From Pogonophryne albipinna (taxonomy: Eukaryota > Chordata > Actinopteri > Perciformes > Artedidraconidae), in assembly GCA_028583405.1 (NCBI GenBank), contig CM053259.1, positions 15,800,594 through 15,864,593 of the forward strand: 64,000 nucleotides of DNA. Reading direction: 5' to 3'. Numbering within the stretch: position 1 is the stretch's first letter; each line of letters begins with the position of its first letter. This document shows positions 61,200-64,000 of the stretch, piece by piece. The position numbers and the translations under genes were made by a program. The notes beneath the pieces were generated by a model. It was not told the origin of the DNA, ran no database searches, and saw only the letters and a program-made list of their open reading frames with translations.

Positions 61200-63887
61200 A
61201 TGTTGTCTCGGCTGAGGGAGCAGATATGGGCCGACTGGATTTGGTTTCCTGAAGGTTACGGTTGGGCTGACCTCACGGACCACGATGGCAAAGTTTACCC
61301 TAAAACTCAGGACCTCTGGGTGACTATACCCATCGCTCTGTGCTTCCTGGTCATCAGACAGATATTTGAGAGGTGAGTCATCTCCGGCCGTGCCTATTTA
61401 TGTCTTGTCCTGGTGTCATTTGCCTGTTCATTTACCTGTCTGATTTATGGCGCGTTTCCAGTGCAGCGGGTAGCTCGCTTTAAGCGTGCCGAGCCGTGCG
61501 GGGCACGTTTTTGGTTGCGCTTCCACTTGGCCTAGTTTTGGCCCGGGGCTACTTTTTCACCTTTTTTCTGGCCCGACTAAATCGTGGTTCTAGGGCCAGG
61601 AACAACCAGGCTGAGTATGCAAAACTAGAGAGAGAATCGCTGGCAAGGGGGCTACAACTACAACAAGATGAACATATTTGACCGTGATTTAATTGTAATA
61701 CACGTTTCAAAATGATGCCGAAGTAACAACATACTGATACCGGTTAGTAAAAACCATGAATTAATGCTTTGACAAGTCTGCAGACAGACGGCAGGCGAAA
61801 AACCCTTTTAAAATGCATGTTTTCTAAATGGAGCTTGGCTAAGCTAACGTTATATATGCTCCGACCGTCCACACTCACAACAACGGCCTATACAGACATA
61901 AATAAACCAGCGACTGTATTCGCCATGACACAGGCAGTCTGTGGTTTGTACTTGTTTAACTTTTGTCTAGTTTCTGAATAGATAAGAAGAGCTGTGAGCT
62001 CTGAGTGCTAAGAGCTAACGGCTGTGTTGTTTTTCTGGGGCTCTCATTGAAGATGACGTAACGGCTCCGCCTACACTGCGTTACTATAGTAACTACCCCA
62101 GTTCCTAAACTGTAATGGAAGCGCAGTATTAAAGTGAGCCGGGCCTAATAAGGCCTAACCAAACCGAGCGAGGCCTGCAGTGGAAACGCGCCATTACATA
62201 TCTCTTTCTGATAATGTGAGATGATGAGTAAGCTCTGTTTTCCTCTCACCAGGACTGTAGCGACTCCTCTCGCCTCCATTTTAGGAGTAACTGACAAGAA
62301 GCGTGTTCGTGCTTCTCCAAATCCCGTCCTGGAGCCCTACTTCTGCAGCACATCAAAGAATCCCACACAGGTAAGCTTCCTGGAAACATGTTGTGTGTCC
62401 TCTGGCAACAGCACAGCTTGAGCCTGATTACCAAATTCCAAGATGTTTGAGGTGTAAATGGAGGACGACAACAGGATATAAATATCATATTTCTTCACAC
62501 CTGAGCCTTGTGTAACCAGTTTTTATTTCATAACCCCATGCATTAGAGATGGTGTTCTTATTTGTTTTCAGAGCTCCATAGAGGTTTTAAGTAAACAGTC
62601 GGGCTGTTCAGTTCGACAGGTCCAGAGGTGGTTCAGGAGGCGGAGAAACCAGGAACGACCCTGCAAGCTCAAAAAGTTTCGCGAAGCAAGGTAGCTACAC
62701 CTCTAAATCATCAAACTCAACCTTTTTTCTGCCCTTCCTTCTCATCAGTCTGTTTTTAAAAGCCTGTTTTCAATTAAAGGTAAGTGTAAGACATCATTTT
62801 CTATCCATTTTGTTTGATGATTTATTTAGGTTGGAAATTAGGATCCTTTGCACTAAAGTTACAAGGAATTAGTGTCTTCATAGTACGCAGAGTTCATGAC
62901 CTGCTTTGACAAGCACTGGACTCTTTGAAGGGCCTCGCATGTTAGATCTCAGGGGTCCGGAGATGATTAACAGCATAGAAAGCAACAAAACTACATGATA
63001 GTTATTTAATCATCAGTGTTTTGTCTTTAAACCCTGACACGCCACACCCACACAATGATTTAGCAAAACCAGGATAGGAGGATAGCAGAAAATGCTGAAA
63101 AACATATGGATCCAGGTGTTTCTACATCAGCTGTCAAGAGGAAGTATTTCATCCAATGCGATTACGTTTTGAGGTTCCAACTCAAATGATATACAAGTGG
63201 GAGTATGCACACATATCAGAACCAAAGAGGATAGGTGCTGTGTCAAGTATAAGCAGAATATGAAATGATCACAAGGCCAGACAAAAATATACGTGGATAG
63301 ATTTTCTTTTTAGATGAATAAGATTTAAACACAATTTAGCCACAGGAAACTGGATGAAAACAGAACCAGAAAACCAGTCAACACAAGAGATTTATAATAA
63401 TAATAATAATAATAATAATATATTTTATTTCTATAGCGCTTTTCTTGAACCCAAAGACGCATATCGACGGCATGTTCTAACAATGTCAATGTGCAGTATC
63501 AGGGTCTCATTGAGTGTTCTGCTCGTGTTATCACCTAGGTATAAAAAACAAGTGGACATTGGAGCCGTACAATGTGCAAGCTAATAATGTATCAGTTTAT
63601 TTCATTGAACACAGGTGCTAGTGATTGGAGTTAAAACAAATTGAGTTCTGTTTGTCATTTTTCTTGTAATTGAAAAAGTAAAAAATTGAAAAAACAGCTC
63701 TTTTCTCACCTCATCTTTGTCCCTTAGTGCCAAAAGCTCTGCCATTGTTTGATCCTTGTTTGTGTACCGCTGTCTGTAAATGGTGGTAACTGAATGTGAT
63801 TTCTGAGACTGCTGTGCATTGTCTTACAGTTGGAGATTTACTTTTTACCTTGTTGCTTTCCTTGCTGGCCTGGCGGCCCTTATTGAC
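61200..63887 (+). CDS. cers2: Ceramide synthase, CERS2-type, N-terminal part (cut by window end)
   Basis: Coding exons 61200-61372, 62253-62370, 62572-62690 and 63830-63887 join in frame to 156 residues. A donor (GAC|GTGAGT) follows the last, so the gene continues beyond the window; the family is about 380 aa. Residues about 41-56 ([16 protein letters not shown]) form the first membrane helix. Next comes the truncated Hox-like domain ending [19 protein letters not shown], then [20 protein letters not shown], the start of the TLC domain helices. The catalytic His-His motif lies further downstream and is not seen. The family N-acylates sphingoid bases in the endoplasmic reticulum membrane, CERS2 with very-long-chain acyl-CoA. 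The protein also resembles CERS4. The CERS2 call rests partly on linkage to MRPS21/RPRD2/CELF3, which in human share 1q21 with CERS2. Confidence 0.85.
61448..62193. mobile_element. Complete Harbinger-like non-autonomous element
   Basis: The element is 746 bp. It starts TGGCGCGTTTCCAGTGCAG and ends CTGCAGTGGAAACGCGCCA, near-perfect inverted termini, and is flanked by TTA on both sides (61445-61447 and 62194-62196). A 3-bp TTA/TAA duplication is characteristic of PIF/Harbinger elements. No transposase is encoded. It sits in the 880-nt CERS2 intron between the first two coding exons. A fragment of the same family lies at 8930-9000 in opposite orientation. Confidence 0.88.
63394..63450 (-). mobile_element. 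LINE/SINE 3' tail fragment with (AAT)n
   Basis: An (ATA)n run at 63394-63421 is followed by TATTTTATTTCTATAGCGCT. On the minus strand this reads AGCGCTATAGAAATAAAATA then (TAT)n, like the 3' tail of L2-type elements. It is a short fragment in CERS2 intron 3 (after the third coding exon). Confidence 0.5.
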
Positions 63888-64000
63888 GTGAGTACACTGT
63901 GTCAGATTGTGTTCACAGTGTTTGTTACAATTACGGGAAAATGTGTCATTTTGTGAAATCGAACATGATATTCTGATCCTCACTGGACACGTATTGTTAA

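Overview
The window is vertebrate nuclear DNA, almost certainly from a teleost and probably a percomorph. The evidence is intron-rich genes with GT-AG junctions, proteins that align by recall with human orthologues, and many fish-type dispersed repeats. No tools were used. Exon borders were read by eye from splice consensus, reading-frame continuity and remembered orthologue proteins. UTR ends and transcription starts are approximate.

Five recognisable genes all lie on the + strand. MRPS21 (57-976) is a 2-exon gene for a mitochondrial small-subunit ribosomal protein. CIART/Chrono (coding 5697-7354) is a circadian repressor with two CACGTG E-boxes and three CCAAT boxes upstream. RPRD2 (9650-19514, 10 coding exons, 1172 aa) is an RNA polymerase II CTD-interacting protein. 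CELF3 (coding 26589-51066, 12 coding exons, 456 aa) is a neuronal RNA-binding splicing factor with a 5' leader exon ending at 25770 and an apparent intron in its 3' UTR. CERS2-type ceramide synthase (61200-63887) is cut by the window end after 156 residues. In human these genes all map to 1q21, so the block is an ancient linkage group. A sixth, unrecognised 3-exon small gene (61 aa) is suggested at 22524-24010.

Region by region: 1-9.3 kb holds MRPS21, a tRNA-derived SINE between 61-bp direct repeats, and CIART. 9.3-20.4 kb is RPRD2. 20.4-25.2 kb is mostly unannotated apart from the small candidate gene. 25.2-54.4 kb is CELF3, whose long introns carry large (TG)n, (TGCG)n and (CA)n tracts, a complete hAT-type element with 8-bp target duplications, a 5'-truncated L2-like LINE, a fold-back element and candidate enhancers. 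54.4-64 kb is the CERS2 upstream region and 5' half, with a TTA-flanked Harbinger-like element filling most of one intron.

The most interesting signals are in CELF3. Its 80-nt exon 5 lies between a UG-rich tract and a (CA)80 tract that are complementary in the transcript. Very long UG tracts, the preferred ligand class of CELF proteins, sit in its own introns and at the 3' splice site of its initiator exon. A cluster of five RFX X-box-like palindromes lies just downstream of its stop codon.
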